A stretch of DNA of 46,369 nt from Mesorhizobium sp. (GTDB lineage Bacteria > Pseudomonadota > Alphaproteobacteria > Rhizobiales > Rhizobiaceae): assembly GCF_005063415.1 (NCBI RefSeq), contig NZ_SUEG01000012.1:1-46369 (forward strand). Reading direction: 5' to 3'. The position numbers and the translations under genes were made by a program. The notes under the pieces were generated by a model. That model did no database searches. It was not told where the DNA came from and was given only the letters and a program-made list of their open reading frames with translations. This document shows, piece after piece, positions 28,284 to 37,487 of this stretch; position 1 is the stretch's first letter; each line of letters begins with the position of its first letter.

Positions 28284-28805
28284 TCATCGTAGCTTGAGGA
28301 ACGCGCCCGTGTAGGTCTGGCCGGCAAGCGTAACGGTTCCGGCCAGTGCTCCGTCCGGCCGCATGACAAAACTGACGTCGGCGCCATTCGGCAGGCGCTC
28401 AAGCTTCAACGTCCTCCCTACAATTCTTCCAGCGCCGGCGGCCTCTCCCGGATAGTTGTCGCCCAGATTTCCCCACGCATAGGTGACCGTCACCTTCCCA
28501 TTGGAAGAAACCGTTTGAACAGCAAGTTTGGCGTCATACATCCCCTCCAATCGGCCGGCCCATAGACCGGAAAAATCGGCGTACTTTGTTGGAACGCCCT
28601 TGCCAGGCGGAGTGACCGCCACGGATTGATGCATGATTGCTGAGCCGGAAGGAACCCCGGCAGCAGCCAAGGGCGGTTGGAGAGGAATTCCCGATTCTAA
28701 CGCGGGTTCGAGAGTGACGGGTTGCGGCGTTTCGGGCGCCGATTGGCACGCGGCTAAGACAAGCGCTGCGAAGCCAAGCATTGCGTTGTACATTTGGTGG
28801 GCCAT
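28284..28805 (-). CDS. putative lipoprotein
   Basis: 173 residues with signal peptide MAHQMYNAMLGFAALVLAAC; the lipobox is LAAC, Cys at 20. Residues 21-75 are Pro-rich and probably a flexible linker; from ~78 (YADFSGLWAGRLEGMYDAKL) to the end is a compact domain with alternating strands (KVTVTYAWGNLGDNY, GTVTLAGQTYTGAF) that looks like a beta-barrel or beta-sandwich of the kind found in small periplasmic proteins. It has no named family that I can give. It is probably anchored in the envelope. A start at the second Met is possible. It stands alone. Confidence 0.75.
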   Translation of the reverse strand: MAHQMYNAMLGFAALVLAACQSAPETPQPVTLEPALESGIPLQPPLAAAGVPSGSAIMHQSVAVTPPGKGVPTKYADFSGLWAGRLEGMYDAKLAVQTVSSNGKVTVTYAWGNLGDNYPGEAAGAGRIVGRTLKLERLPNGADVSFVMRPDGALAGTVTLAGQTYTGAFLKLR

Positions 28806-29406
28806 CTTCTGGTGCCCCGGCCATCTTTGAATCTAGCGCAGACCGAACTTATCACGCGTTTTCACAACATGTGTCTAGGCGTCCATCATTTACAAAGCCG
28901 CCGGCAGAGGGTGCACTCACTTCGGCGGAAGGGCCAAAGGGTCCGCCGGCGAGGCGAAGTGCTTCCGCGCGGTCCCGATCGCGTTTTTCGCATATTGTAT
29001 GCTCGCGGCGGATCCTGGCGCAGTGCTATGGAGAATTCGTAATTCGCCGCTTCATCGATCCCGGGGAGCCATCGCCTTTTCTACGCCAAGTCGCGATTTT
29101 GACGCCGGCGTGCGATTTTTCCCTACGCTTCGATCTCGTGTCAGAGCATCGAGGACAGATGAAATCAAGCGCAGAATAGCGGCCTCGCCCGCCCCGCCTA
29201 TTCTTCGCAAGCCGCGATCGCCGGACTGACGACGCAGATGCTTTCGTGTTATGATGGGCTTGCAACGCGCGTAATCTCGACCTCGGCAATATGGCAGAGG
29301 TCGAAAGCTATTGCCTTGGCACAGGAAGCTTTCGCCCCAGCACTTGATCGCCTCCGAAACGTGGGTGTGCTGCTTTCCCTGACTGACCCGGGCGAGGAGG
29401 TTGTCC
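28806..29406. other. intergenic stretch without a secure gene
   Basis: Between the leftward lipoprotein gene and the rightward peroxiredoxin-like gene. A 60-codon frame at 29238-29420 overlaps the peroxiredoxin start and has no recognised homolog; the rest shows nothing. The segment must hold the promoters of both divergent genes; none is distinct by eye. Confidence 0.35.
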
Positions 29407-30048
29407 ATGTCCACGAGTAGTGTTGACCGCCCGCTGCAGCCGGGCGACCGGGCACCGAATGTTGTGCTCAATGCGATCTCACGCGAAGGCAAGATCGCGC
29501 TCGATGATTTTCGAGGCCGTAGCCCGTTGTTGATCGGTTTGTTCCGAGGCCTGCACTGTCCGTTCTGCCGGCGCCATGTCGCGGCGATGGCGCAACTCAA
29601 GCCGGCCCTGCGTGAGAAAGGCGTCGAATGCCTGGCTGTGGTCAATACGCCGGTCGAGCGGGCGCGGCTGTATTTCCGTTACCACCCGGCACCCGATCTT
29701 CTCGCCGCATCCGACCCGGAGCGGGCCTCGCACCGTGCTTTCGGCTTGCGCGAGGTCGGGATGGACACGGTCATGGCGATACCGTTCCATCTCCCGGGCG
29801 AGTTGCCCGAGCCTATGGACGTCATGGCAATGAATGAATTTCTTAACAAGAAGGAAGGATATGAGATTACCGGAGCCGATCAGCAGGCGATGGCTTCCAG
29901 CCAGGCGCAGCTTGTCGGTCAGTTCCTAATCGACCGGGCGGGCATCGTACGCTGGAACTTCACTGAAGTTCTGGAGGATGGCCTCAACACCTTCAGAGCG
30001 CTGAATCCCGAGGAATTGATGTCGGCAGCTTCCCAAGTTGCACATTAA
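29407..30048 (+). CDS. peroxiredoxin-like (AhpC/TSA) redoxin
   Basis: 213 residues from the ATG at 29407, with GAGGAGG six bases upstream. A thioredoxin fold with FRGLHCPFCRRHVAAM near residue 45; CPFC is a thioredoxin-like CxxC, whereas typical peroxiredoxins have a single peroxidatic Cys in PxxxT/SxxC. So it may be a disulfide reductase or an atypical peroxidase of the AhpC/TSA superfamily. FLIDRAGIVRWNF near residue 175 is the usual redoxin strand. No signal peptide, so cytosolic. It is not clearly in an operon. Confidence 0.8.
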   Translation: MSTSSVDRPLQPGDRAPNVVLNAISREGKIALDDFRGRSPLLIGLFRGLHCPFCRRHVAAMAQLKPALREKGVECLAVVNTPVERARLYFRYHPAPDLLAASDPERASHRAFGLREVGMDTVMAIPFHLPGELPEPMDVMAMNEFLNKKEGYEITGADQQAMASSQAQLVGQFLIDRAGIVRWNFTEVLEDGLNTFRALNPEELMSAASQVAH

Positions 30049-30262
30049 GAGGCTGCGGAAATGGGCTGCTGAAAACTCGCTCGACGGCCACCGTCCTGTG
30101 GTGATTCTTTGGATTTAACAATCGTCGAAATGCTCAGCGCGGGAGGCTAAGGTCTGCCCGTGGGCTTCGTAGCGATTTGGTCGTCGGCTTTTGCTTGGCT
30201 CTTGTCGCGACAACACTCCGGGTTCGGAGGATACCGGTGATCAGTCATCTGACTGACCTCTC

Positions 30263-30448
30263 GTGTCCTATGCCCGGAGTGTTCCCGTCGTCCTGCAGTT
30301 GTTCGTCGCGTTCTACGGGCTGCCCTTGTTGGTGATCCTGTTCGGCGCCGAGGATTTTATTTCTGCAACGATCGCTGCGGTGGTGGGGCTGAGCCTCTAT
30401 CATGGAGGGTATCTGTCGGAAGTCATGCGACCTGCATACTTGGCCGTC
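30263..30448 (+). pseudogene. internal fragment of a polar amino-acid ABC transporter permease
   Basis: About 60 codons read SYARSVPVVLQLFVAFYGLP and further on SLYHGGYLSEVMRPAYLAV, the middle of a HisM/GlnP-type permease including the beginning of the EAA loop that contacts the ATPase. A stop lies just upstream in frame, and the homology ends at ~30448, where the frame continues into unrelated residues. Both ends are missing, so this is a scar, not a gene. Confidence 0.7.
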
Positions 30449-30576
30449 GGTCGGTCGGCCGATTGTTTTTCCTGTGAATTTCAGCTCAATTCGCGATGTG
30501 CTGGCACAAACGGCGATGTGCGCTATTCCCATTTTTCGGTCTTTCCAACGGAAACTGCACCTCGTGGCCGCCTAGC

Positions 30577-32316
30577 ATGAAACACGACGACAGCTTTCGC
30601 GTCAGACCTGGTCGCATCCGCTCCCGCGCCGGCCAGCGGGCGCGACCATTCATCTTCCAGGCGCTTGCGGCCACACAGCGCGCTGGCGGTCATTTTACAA
30701 GCAAGGGCCGGATCACCTCCCCACGAGCTTCAACGTTTGGCCGCGGCAGGTCGGCGGCCATCCGCGCCAGTCACCTCATCTCCGAGCGCTCACGAGGCGC
30801 CGTCGTCAAGACCCGTGTGGTGCGGCAGTTCAGAGGGTCTCCACCACTCGCCACCTATATCAAGTACCTTCGCCGCGAAGGTGTTACACGTGATGGCGAG
30901 AAGGCGAGGATGTTCGGTCCGGATACCGAAGAGGCAGATGATGATGCCTTCTCCGACCGCTGCAAGGACGATCGGCATCACTTCCGTCTCATCGTTTCGC
31001 CGGACGACGCAATGGAGCTCGGTGACCTCAAGAACTTCGCTCGTGACCTGCTGGTCGAAATGGAGCGCGATCTCGGCACGAGGCTCGACTGGATTGCCGT
31101 CGACCACTGGAACACCGAACATCCGCACGTTCACATCCTCGTTCGTGGCGTTGCCGACAATGGCGAGAATCTTGTCATCTCTCGCGACTATATCCGCCAA
31201 GGCATGCGCGATCGGGCGAGCGACATTCTCTCCCAGACGCTGGGGCTCCGCACCGACCTCGACGTCCGCCAGGCCATCGAGCGGCAGGTCGACACTGAGC
31301 GCTGGACGCAGCTCGATCGCCAGCTTGTTCGCGATATCAACCGTCATGGCGTCATTGAAGTGGCACCACATCCAGATGGCCAGCCCGACGAATTCCTGGG
31401 GCTCAAGGTCGGCCGGCTCCGGCAACTGGAACGCCTGGGCCTCGCTTATGAGATCCATCGGGGCCAATGGATGATGGCCGAAGAAGCCGAGCCGACTTTG
31501 CGCGCCCTCGGCGAACGCGGCGACATCATCAAGCGCATGCACCGCAGCCTCACCGCGCGGGGGCTAGAAAGAGGGACAACCGACTATGTGCTTGCGGCCG
31601 AAAAGATTGATGCACCGGTGATCGGCCGACTGCTCGAACGCGGTCTCGACGAACTGCGCGGTTCGACCTACGCCATCGTCGACGGCATCGACGGTCGCCC
31701 GCACCACATTCGCTTCTTTGACCCCGGCGCGGCCGGGGACTCGGACCCAGGCTCGGTCGTGGAGTTGTGCCGCGATGCGGGTGCAAATGGCTCTGGCAGG
31801 GTCAGTCTCGCCGTCCGCTCTGACCTTTCGATCGAACAGCAGGTCCATGCTTCCGGCGCGACTTGGCTTGATCAGCAACTTGTTGCGCACAAGCCAGCCG
31901 AACTCCGCGACGGCGGCTTTGGCGAAGAGGTAAGACAGGCACTGGAAGATCGGGTAGACGAGCTTGTCAGGCGCGATCTGGCCCGGCGCGAGGGACAGCG
32001 CGTTGTTCTAGCGCGCAATCTAATCGATACGCTACACGATCATGAGGTGGAATCGCTCGGTGCCCGCCTCGCCGCCGAGACCGGCCTGTCATTCAGAAAC
32101 GCTGCCAACGGCGATCATGTGGCTGGGATTTACCGGCAGCGTTTCTCGCTGGCTTCCGGCCGGTTCGCGATGATCGACAATGGTCTGGACTTCAGGCTCG
32201 TGCCCTGGTCGCCATCGCTCGAGAAGCGCTTTGGCAATCAGGTTTCCGGAGTCGTGTGTCCGGATACAAGGGGCGTGGATTGGACCTTGGGAAAGAAGCG
32301 CGGCATCGGGTTGTGA
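30577..32316 (+). CDS. relaxase/mobilisation nuclease with DUF3363-like C-terminal part
   Basis: 579 residues from the ATG at 30577 (the frame opens earlier at 30496, through non-homologous sequence). A VirD2/RlxS-like relaxase that would nick oriT and lead the strand into a recipient cell. Seen: TYIKYLRREGVTRDG (possible catalytic Tyr), DRHHFRLIVSPDDAME, and the metal-binding NTEHPHVHILVRG with H182, H184 and H186. The remainder (GLKVGRLRQLERLGLAYE, HDHEVESLGARLAAETGLSF) is the DUF3363-type region of rhizobial plasmid and ICE relaxases. No traG, mating-pair genes or integrase are adjacent and no ribosome site is evident, so it may depend on other elements or be a relic. No oriT was recognised. 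Confidence 0.85.
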   Translation: MKHDDSFRVRPGRIRSRAGQRARPFIFQALAATQRAGGHFTSKGRITSPRASTFGRGRSAAIRASHLISERSRGAVVKTRVVRQFRGSPPLATYIKYLRREGVTRDGEKARMFGPDTEEADDDAFSDRCKDDRHHFRLIVSPDDAMELGDLKNFARDLLVEMERDLGTRLDWIAVDHWNTEHPHVHILVRGVADNGENLVISRDYIRQGMRDRASDILSQTLGLRTDLDVRQAIERQVDTERWTQLDRQLVRDINRHGVIEVAPHPDGQPDEFLGLKVGRLRQLERLGLAYEIHRGQWMMAEEAEPTLRALGERGDIIKRMHRSLTARGLERGTTDYVLAAEKIDAPVIGRLLERGLDELRGSTYAIVDGIDGRPHHIRFFDPGAAGDSDPGSVVELCRDAGANGSGRVSLAVRSDLSIEQQVHASGATWLDQQLVAHKPAELRDGGFGEEVRQALEDRVDELVRRDLARREGQRVVLARNLIDTLHDHEVESLGARLAAETGLSFRNAANGDHVAGIYRQRFSLASGRFAMIDNGLDFRLVPWSPSLEKRFGNQVSGVVCPDTRGVDWTLGKKRGIGL

Positions 32317-32421
32317 GACGACACGCGCGGATTCTGTCTGACCCTAGTCTCGGAAAGCCAGCACCGGGCGTCTCACATTCACTGTCATGGCCCCTGTCAA
32401 AACAGGCCTGCAAACCCTCAA

Positions 32422-33471
32422 TCAGTCTGCGGTCAGCACGACCTTGACGCTTTGTGAACGGTCGGCGGCAAGACGGAACGCATCGGGGGCGGAGGAAAGC
32501 GGGCGCTCGGCAGTCACCAGCTTCAGGACATCGACCTCCCGCGACACAATGAGGTCGACTGCGCGACCGAACTCCGTGCCGAAGCGGAAGGTGCCTTTGA
32601 GGTCGATCTCCTTGGCCATCACCGCATTGGCCGGCAGTGGGATCTGGCCACCGGGAAGGTTGCCGACCTGAACCACCGTGCCGCCGCGCCGGACGCTGGC
32701 GATTGCTGCGGCAAGGCCGGCTGCGCTGCCCGAAATCTCGAACGCCACGTCAAGCGAACCGCCGTCCGAGAGCGCCTGGAGCTCGGCGTCGCCGCCGGAA
32801 ATGTCGACCGTCCTGTCGGCGCCCAACCTGCGGGCGAAGGCGAGCGGCGCGGCGGCGATATCGACGACGGTCAGTTCAGCGCAGCCGGCAAGCTTGGCCG
32901 CGAGCATGGTCAAGAGACCGATGGGGCCGGCACCGAACAGGACGATGTTGCGGCCCCTGATGTCGCCGGCCCGCGCGACGGCGTGCAGGCTGACCGCCAG
33001 GGGTTCGGCAAGTGCCGCCGCCTGGTAGGCCACGTCAGATGGAACCTTGAAGCATTGCGCGGGCGTGGCGTCGAACAGACTCGCGAAGCCGCCCTGCATA
33101 TGCGGTGTCTTCGATGCCGAGCCCATGAAATAGATGTTTTCGCAGAGATTGGCGCGCCCCTCCAGGCATCGCGCGCAATGCCCGCACCAGCGCGACGGAT
33201 TGACCGCGACATGGTCGCTGACGCCAAGGCCGGGCGCGGCGCCGTTGATCTCGACGATTTCGCCTGAGATTTCGTGGCCGAGGACAAGCGGCGAGGTCAC
33301 CACGAAGTCGCCGGTACGGGCATGGCGGAAATAATGCAGGTCGGAGCCGCAGATGCCCCCTGCCCCGAAGCGCACCCGCACCATGGCTGGTGCCAGCGGT
33401 TCGAGCGGACGCTCCACGACGCGCAGGTCCTGCGGGCCGAACAGCGTCGCGGCAATCACCTGGCCACTCAC
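32422..33471 (-). CDS. zinc-dependent alcohol dehydrogenase, L-idonate 5-dehydrogenase type
   Basis: 349 residues from the GTG at 33471, whose GTGA overlaps the dctM stop; the open frame extends upstream to 33819 inside dctM. A medium-chain dehydrogenase oxidising a polyol or sugar acid with NAD(P). Catalytic zinc ligands in GGICGSDLHYF and GHEISGE; structural zinc in CGHCARCLEGRANLC; Rossmann motif FGAGPIGLLTMLAA. Being the last gene of a TRAP-transporter operon suggests it takes the first step on the imported substrate. L-idonate or a related hexonate is the best guess from similarity to idonate/sorbitol dehydrogenases; the exact substrate is open. Confidence 0.88.
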   Translation of the reverse strand: MSGQVIAATLFGPQDLRVVERPLEPLAPAMVRVRFGAGGICGSDLHYFRHARTGDFVVTSPLVLGHEISGEIVEINGAAPGLGVSDHVAVNPSRWCGHCARCLEGRANLCENIYFMGSASKTPHMQGGFASLFDATPAQCFKVPSDVAYQAAALAEPLAVSLHAVARAGDIRGRNIVLFGAGPIGLLTMLAAKLAGCAELTVVDIAAAPLAFARRLGADRTVDISGGDAELQALSDGGSLDVAFEISGSAAGLAAAIASVRRGGTVVQVGNLPGGQIPLPANAVMAKEIDLKGTFRFGTEFGRAVDLIVSREVDVLKLVTAERPLSSAPDAFRLAADRSQSVKVVLTAD

Positions 33472-34874
33472 CGGATCAAGCCCATCTCGGTCGGCAGCCA
33501 AAGCGTGATGGCGGGTATGAAGGTGATCAGAAGCAGCGCCACGATAAGCGGCACCAGCCACGGCAGGATCGCCATGGTGGTGCGCTCGACCGAAAGCTTG
33601 GCGACACGTGACAGCACGAACAGCACCATGCCGAGCGGCGGGTGCAAAAGCCCGATCATCAGGTTGAGCGTCATGATCAGCCCGAAATGCACCGGGTTGA
33701 TGCCGTAGACGGCGGCAACCGGCAGCAGGATCGGCACCAGAATCGTGATCGCGGCGATCGTATCGAGGAAGCAGCCGACCACCAGCATCAGGATGTTGAC
33801 CAGGATCAGGAAGACCCACTTGTTTTCGGTGAGCGCGAAAATGAAGTGCGAAAACAGCTGTGCAGCCTGGCTGACGGTGAGCAGCCAGGCGAAGATCGAT
33901 GCGGCGGTAACGATGAACAGCACCGACGCGGTCGTTTCGATCGTGTCGAAGCTGGCCTTGGCAAGCAAACGCAGCGTCATCGTGCGGTAGCGCACCAGCC
34001 CGAGGAAAAGCGACCAGATCACAGCCGCCATCGCCGCCTCGGTCGGCGTGAACCAGCCCATCGTCATGCCGCCGATCAGGATGACCGGCGTCATCAGCGC
34101 CATGACCGCGGAGAAGTCGAAATACCAGTCCGCCGCGATCAGCACCAGCAGCGCGATGCCGACCGCGATGTTGATCGACAGGCCAAGTTGCACAAGCACG
34201 TAACAGCCGATCGGAAAGGCAGCCACCACCAGCACCTCGCCCGCCGCTTCGGCGAGCCGCCGAAGCTCGAAAGGTGTGTCGGAACCCCAGCCGCGACTGT
34301 AGGCAAAGATGGCAACCGTAATCATCATCAGCACGGTCATGACCACGCCGGGCAGGATGCCGGCCATGAACAGCGCGCCGATCGAGACATTGGCCATCAT
34401 GCCGTAGATGACGAAGGGCAGCGAGGGTGGAAAGATCGGCCCGAGCGTGGCGGAAGCGGCGGTGACGCCGACCGCGGCGTCGATAGGATAGCCGTGGTCC
34501 TTCATCGCCTTGATTTCGATCGTGCCGATGCCAGCGGCGTCGGCGAGTGCAGTGCCCGACATGCCGGAAAAGATCACCGATCCGATGATGTTGACCTGCG
34601 CCAGGCCGCCCTTCATCCAGCCGACCAGGGCGAGGGCGAAGGAATAGATGCGCCCGGTGACGCCGGCAATGTTCATGAGGTTGCCGGCCAGGATGAAGAA
34701 GGGAACGGCGAGCAGCGGAAAGCTCTCGACCCCGGCGATCATGCGCTGGGCCGCGATGATATCGGGCGCGACGCCGTAGATGACGAGGTAAAGGATCGAG
34801 GCGGCCGCCATCGAAACAGCGACCGGCACGCCGATGAGCATCAGGACAAGAAAGCCCCCTACCAGAAGCAGCAT
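33468..34874 (-). CDS. dctM: TRAP transporter large permease, DctM family
   Basis: 468 residues, about 12 membrane segments. The membrane channel of a tripartite, sodium- or proton-driven uptake system. Seen: PLLAVPFFILAGNLMN, GSVIFSGMSGTALADAAGIG, ATLGPIFPPSLPFVIYGM, FTPTEAAMAAVIW and GLLHPPLGMVLFV, all hallmarks of DctM. It is slightly longer than the usual ~425-430 residues because of an extra stretch near 215-265. Its start is 3 nt from dctQ and its end overlaps the dehydrogenase gene. Confidence 0.95.
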   Translation of the reverse strand: MLLLVGGFLVLMLIGVPVAVSMAAASILYLVIYGVAPDIIAAQRMIAGVESFPLLAVPFFILAGNLMNIAGVTGRIYSFALALVGWMKGGLAQVNIIGSVIFSGMSGTALADAAGIGTIEIKAMKDHGYPIDAAVGVTAASATLGPIFPPSLPFVIYGMMANVSIGALFMAGILPGVVMTVLMMITVAIFAYSRGWGSDTPFELRRLAEAAGEVLVVAAFPIGCYVLVQLGLSINIAVGIALLVLIAADWYFDFSAVMALMTPVILIGGMTMGWFTPTEAAMAAVIWSLFLGLVRYRTMTLRLLAKASFDTIETTASVLFIVTAASIFAWLLTVSQAAQLFSHFIFALTENKWVFLILVNILMLVVGCFLDTIAAITILVPILLPVAAVYGINPVHFGLIMTLNLMIGLLHPPLGMVLFVLSRVAKLSVERTTMAILPWLVPLIVALLLITFIPAITLWLPTEMGLIR

Positions 34875-34877
34875 CGC

Positions 34878-35450
34878 TTAGACCCCCGCCGTCTCGAACG
34901 CACCGGGACGCTCGAGCACCGAATAGCCGCGCCGGTAATTGCCGATAAAGACCTGGATCGAGCGCAGAAGCATCAGCACGAAGCCGGCCAGAACGGCGTA
35001 GAAGAACCAGCGCCGCGGCAGATTGACGGTGACCATGCGCTCATGCGCCACGATCATGACGTAGCGCCACATCAGCCATGTTCCGTAGGCGAAGAATGCG
35101 ATGCGGACAATATCGACGGCGAGCGCCAGCCAGCGGCCGACACGCTCCGGCAGATAGTGGTAAAGCACGTCGACATGGATATGGCGCGACAGGCGCACGC
35201 ACATGGCGGCACCGAGAAAGACAACGACGACGAGCGCGTTGATGGCGATCTCCTCGGTCCAGGCAAAGCTGTTGTTCAGCGCATAACGGGTGAAGAACTG
35301 CAGGAAGACACACACGACCATGCCCCAGAACACGGCAAGCGTGACCCAGTCCTCGATGCCGTGGTCCGACAGATCGACGTGGACCGGCACCTCCTCGAAG
35401 GCGTGGGCTATCTCTTCGACGGTGATCTCGGTGTGGTGTTCCTCGGCCAT
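34878..35450 (-). CDS. dctQ: TRAP transporter small permease, DctQ family
   Basis: 190 residues from the ATG at 35450 (MAEEHHTEITVEEIAHAF), with GGGAG about 9 nt upstream; the frame is open to 35579. Four membrane helices are predicted, e.g. WVTLAVFWGMVVCVFLQFFT and WTEEIAINALVVVVFLGAAM; the second carries the conserved WTEE of the family. The N-terminal ~45 residues are acidic and His-rich and precede the first helix. It partners the DctM channel and the DctP binding protein. Confidence 0.92.
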   Translation of the reverse strand: MAEEHHTEITVEEIAHAFEEVPVHVDLSDHGIEDWVTLAVFWGMVVCVFLQFFTRYALNNSFAWTEEIAINALVVVVFLGAAMCVRLSRHIHVDVLYHYLPERVGRWLALAVDIVRIAFFAYGTWLMWRYVMIVAHERMVTVNLPRRWFFYAVLAGFVLMLLRSIQVFIGNYRRGYSVLERPGAFETAGV

Positions 35451-35594
35451 TGGCGCGGGCTCCCGAAGCTGGTGGATCGTCAAGGATTGGAAAAGGCCGT
35501 CCGGCGCAATTTGAAGCCGGACGGATGGGCAGGTTAAAGCGGCGAATCCGATCGCTGCCCTATCCTCTTGATTGAGCACCCGGTTTCCGATGCC

Positions 35595-36569
35595 CTACTT
35601 GATGGCGCGGATCGCTTCCCAATCGGCCTTGTTGTAGCCGAACTCCTCGAAGGTGACCTTCTCCAGCACATTCTTCTCGAAATCGGCACGGTCGACATCG
35701 GTTACGGTGATGCCGCGGTCCTTGAATACCTGCACCAGTTCCTTTTCGCGGGCGACGATCTTTGCCGTAGCGCGGGCGGCAGCCTCCTGCATCACCTCGG
35801 TAAAGATCTTCTTGTCCTCGTCGGACAGCGAGGCCCAGCGCGACGCCGATATGATGGTGTTGAGATGATCGACGATATGGCCAGTGAGCACGATATTCTT
35901 CTGCACCTCGTAGAATTTCTTCGCCTCGATGGTGGTCAGCGGGTTCTCCTGGGCCTCGACCGTCCCGTTCTGCAGAGCCAAATAGACCTCGGCGAAGGCA
36001 ATCGGCGCCGTGTTGGCGCCGCAGGCACGCGGCATGGCCAGATAGGCCGGCACATCGGGAACGCGCATCTTCAGGCCCTGCATGTCGGAGCACTTGGCGA
36101 TCGGCCGGTTCGAGGTGGTCTGCCGCGTCCCGTAATACGTGGTGGCGGCGATATGATTGCCGGTCTTGTCCTCATAGCCCTTGGTCAGGGCCTTGTAGAC
36201 GTCGCTCTTTGTGTATTTCAGCAGATGGTCGGCATCGCGGAAAGTGTATGGGAAATAGGTGACGCCGATCGGTGGATATTCGCGCGCCGCGAAGCTCGAT
36301 CCGGAAATGATGATGTCGACGGTGCCGAGCATCAGGCCCTGGTTGATGTCTGCTTCCTTGCCAAGCTGCGAGGCCGGATAGACGTCGATGGCGTAGCGGC
36401 CCTGGGTGCGCTTCTTGATCTCGTCGGCCGCCCACACGGACTCGGTGTGGAAGGGCTCCGTCGTCTCGTAGACATGTGCCCATTTCAGGACCGTTTCCGC
36501 CGAGGCCGACGCCATGGGTATGGCAATTGCGGCGATCGCACCGAGCAGAACTGCGTATTTTCTCAGCAT
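35595..36569 (-). CDS. dctP: TRAP transporter substrate-binding protein, DctP family
   Basis: 324 residues with a signal peptide MLRKYAVLLGAIAAIAIPMA, cleavage near SASA-ET. Periplasmic. Seen: LKWAHVYETTEPFHTESVWA, YAIDVYPASQLGKEADINQG, LKMRVPDVPAYLAMPRACGA with the binding arginine, and AFAEVYLALQNGTVEAQENP. It binds an organic acid or sugar acid and delivers it to DctQM. It is first of the transporter genes, 51 nt after the gntR gene. Confidence 0.95.
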   Translation of the reverse strand: MLRKYAVLLGAIAAIAIPMASASAETVLKWAHVYETTEPFHTESVWAADEIKKRTQGRYAIDVYPASQLGKEADINQGLMLGTVDIIISGSSFAAREYPPIGVTYFPYTFRDADHLLKYTKSDVYKALTKGYEDKTGNHIAATTYYGTRQTTSNRPIAKCSDMQGLKMRVPDVPAYLAMPRACGANTAPIAFAEVYLALQNGTVEAQENPLTTIEAKKFYEVQKNIVLTGHIVDHLNTIISASRWASLSDEDKKIFTEVMQEAAARATAKIVAREKELVQVFKDRGITVTDVDRADFEKNVLEKVTFEEFGYNKADWEAIRAIK

Positions 36570-36620
36570 CTAATTCCTCCCTGGTTGAATTTGACGGCCG
36601 GATCTCCCCCCGGCCAACTG

Positions 36621-37340
36621 CTATTCCGCAACCTCCTTGGCTGCGGCTCTCTCATCGAAATTGCGTGAGAATCTGATTTGCGACTGGCGCAGATGTTGCT
36701 GCATGGCGGCCTTGGCCCGCTCGGGGTCGCGCGCGGCAATTGCATCGCGCACGGCACGATGTTCCTTTGCCGCGACCTGCCAGGAATCGCTGGTCTCGAA
36801 ATAGATCGACAGGCGTTCGAAGTACGGGTTCATGCGCTGGTCGAAAAGCTCGCCGATGAAGCGCACCAGCACCGCGTTCTCGAGAATGCCGGCGACCGCG
36901 GTATGGAATTCCCGGTCGAGCGCAATGGTCATCTTGTTGGGGTGACGCATGGTCTCCATCCGGCGCAGCACGTCGTCGAGCCGTTCGATATCTGCGGGCC
37001 GGACGTGGAGAGCCGCTTCGGCGGCGATCGCGCCTTCGACGAATTCGCGCGCGCGCAACAGCTCGAACGGGCCTTCCTCCATTTCGGGTTCGGAGGCGGC
37101 GGCGCTCGGCGGATCGGTGACGTAGATACCCGAGCCGACGCGAATGCGTATGCGGCCTTCGACCTCCAGCGCTATTAGCGCTTCACGGACCGTCGGGCGG
37201 GAAATTCCGAGCTGGTCGGCCAGATCCCGCTCGGTCGGCAGACGGTCGCCGACGGAAAACTCGCCGGCATCGATCAACTGCCTGAGCTGATCGGCGACCT
37301 GTCGGTAAAGCCGGCGTGGTTCAACGGCCTGGATCGGCAT
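36621..37340 (-). CDS. GntR/FadR-family (FCD) transcriptional regulator
   Basis: 239 residues. N-terminal winged helix (LYRQVADQLRQLIDAGEFSV, RLPTERDLADQLGISRPTVR, EALIALEVEGRIRIRVGSGI), then an FCD all-helical effector domain from ~75. It lies upstream of dctPQM and the dehydrogenase on the same strand with 51 nt between, and so probably controls their expression in response to the substrate or its first product, as FCD regulators of sugar-acid operons do. A matching half-symmetric site lies 36-50 nt before its start. Confidence 0.93.
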   Translation of the reverse strand: MPIQAVEPRRLYRQVADQLRQLIDAGEFSVGDRLPTERDLADQLGISRPTVREALIALEVEGRIRIRVGSGIYVTDPPSAAASEPEMEEGPFELLRAREFVEGAIAAEAALHVRPADIERLDDVLRRMETMRHPNKMTIALDREFHTAVAGILENAVLVRFIGELFDQRMNPYFERLSIYFETSDSWQVAAKEHRAVRDAIAARDPERAKAAMQQHLRQSQIRFSRNFDERAAAKEVAE

Positions 37341-37375
37341 GCGCGTTTAGTTCCCTCCCGGGCCACCCTTGGTAC

Positions 37376-37390
37376 ATTGGTCTGACCCAT
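37376..37390. promoter_or_regulatory. candidate GntR operator
   Basis: ATTGGTCTGACCCAT is an imperfect palindrome (GGTC-T-GACC core) close to the GGT...ACC pattern of FadR-type GntR operators. It lies 36-50 nt upstream of the gntR start, in the 147-nt space before the EamA gene. Autoregulation of the gntR-dct operon is a reasonable inference; no binding data are available here. Confidence 0.4.
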
Positions 37391-37487
37391 TGACCGCAGC
37401 TTAGACAGAGGACGCAGAGAGTCAAGCTCGATAGAACCGCGGCCCGCGCGACCGGAACGCGGCGGCATTGCGCAAGCATTCCATATG

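Noticed and set aside
29238..29420. 60-codon ORF overlapping the peroxiredoxin start
   Set aside because: No homology, no ribosome site and overlap with a well-supported start; kept only as a remark in the intergenic entry.
32389..32411. Small hairpin between the converging relaxase and dehydrogenase genes (CCTGT / ACAGG stem)
   Set aside because: Short, bulged stem with no T-run on either strand; not enough to call a terminator.
33642..35537. A 631-codon plus-strand frame, Asp/His/Gln rich
   Set aside because: It is the antisense of dctM and dctQ, whose membrane-protein codons yield such composition; no domain was seen.
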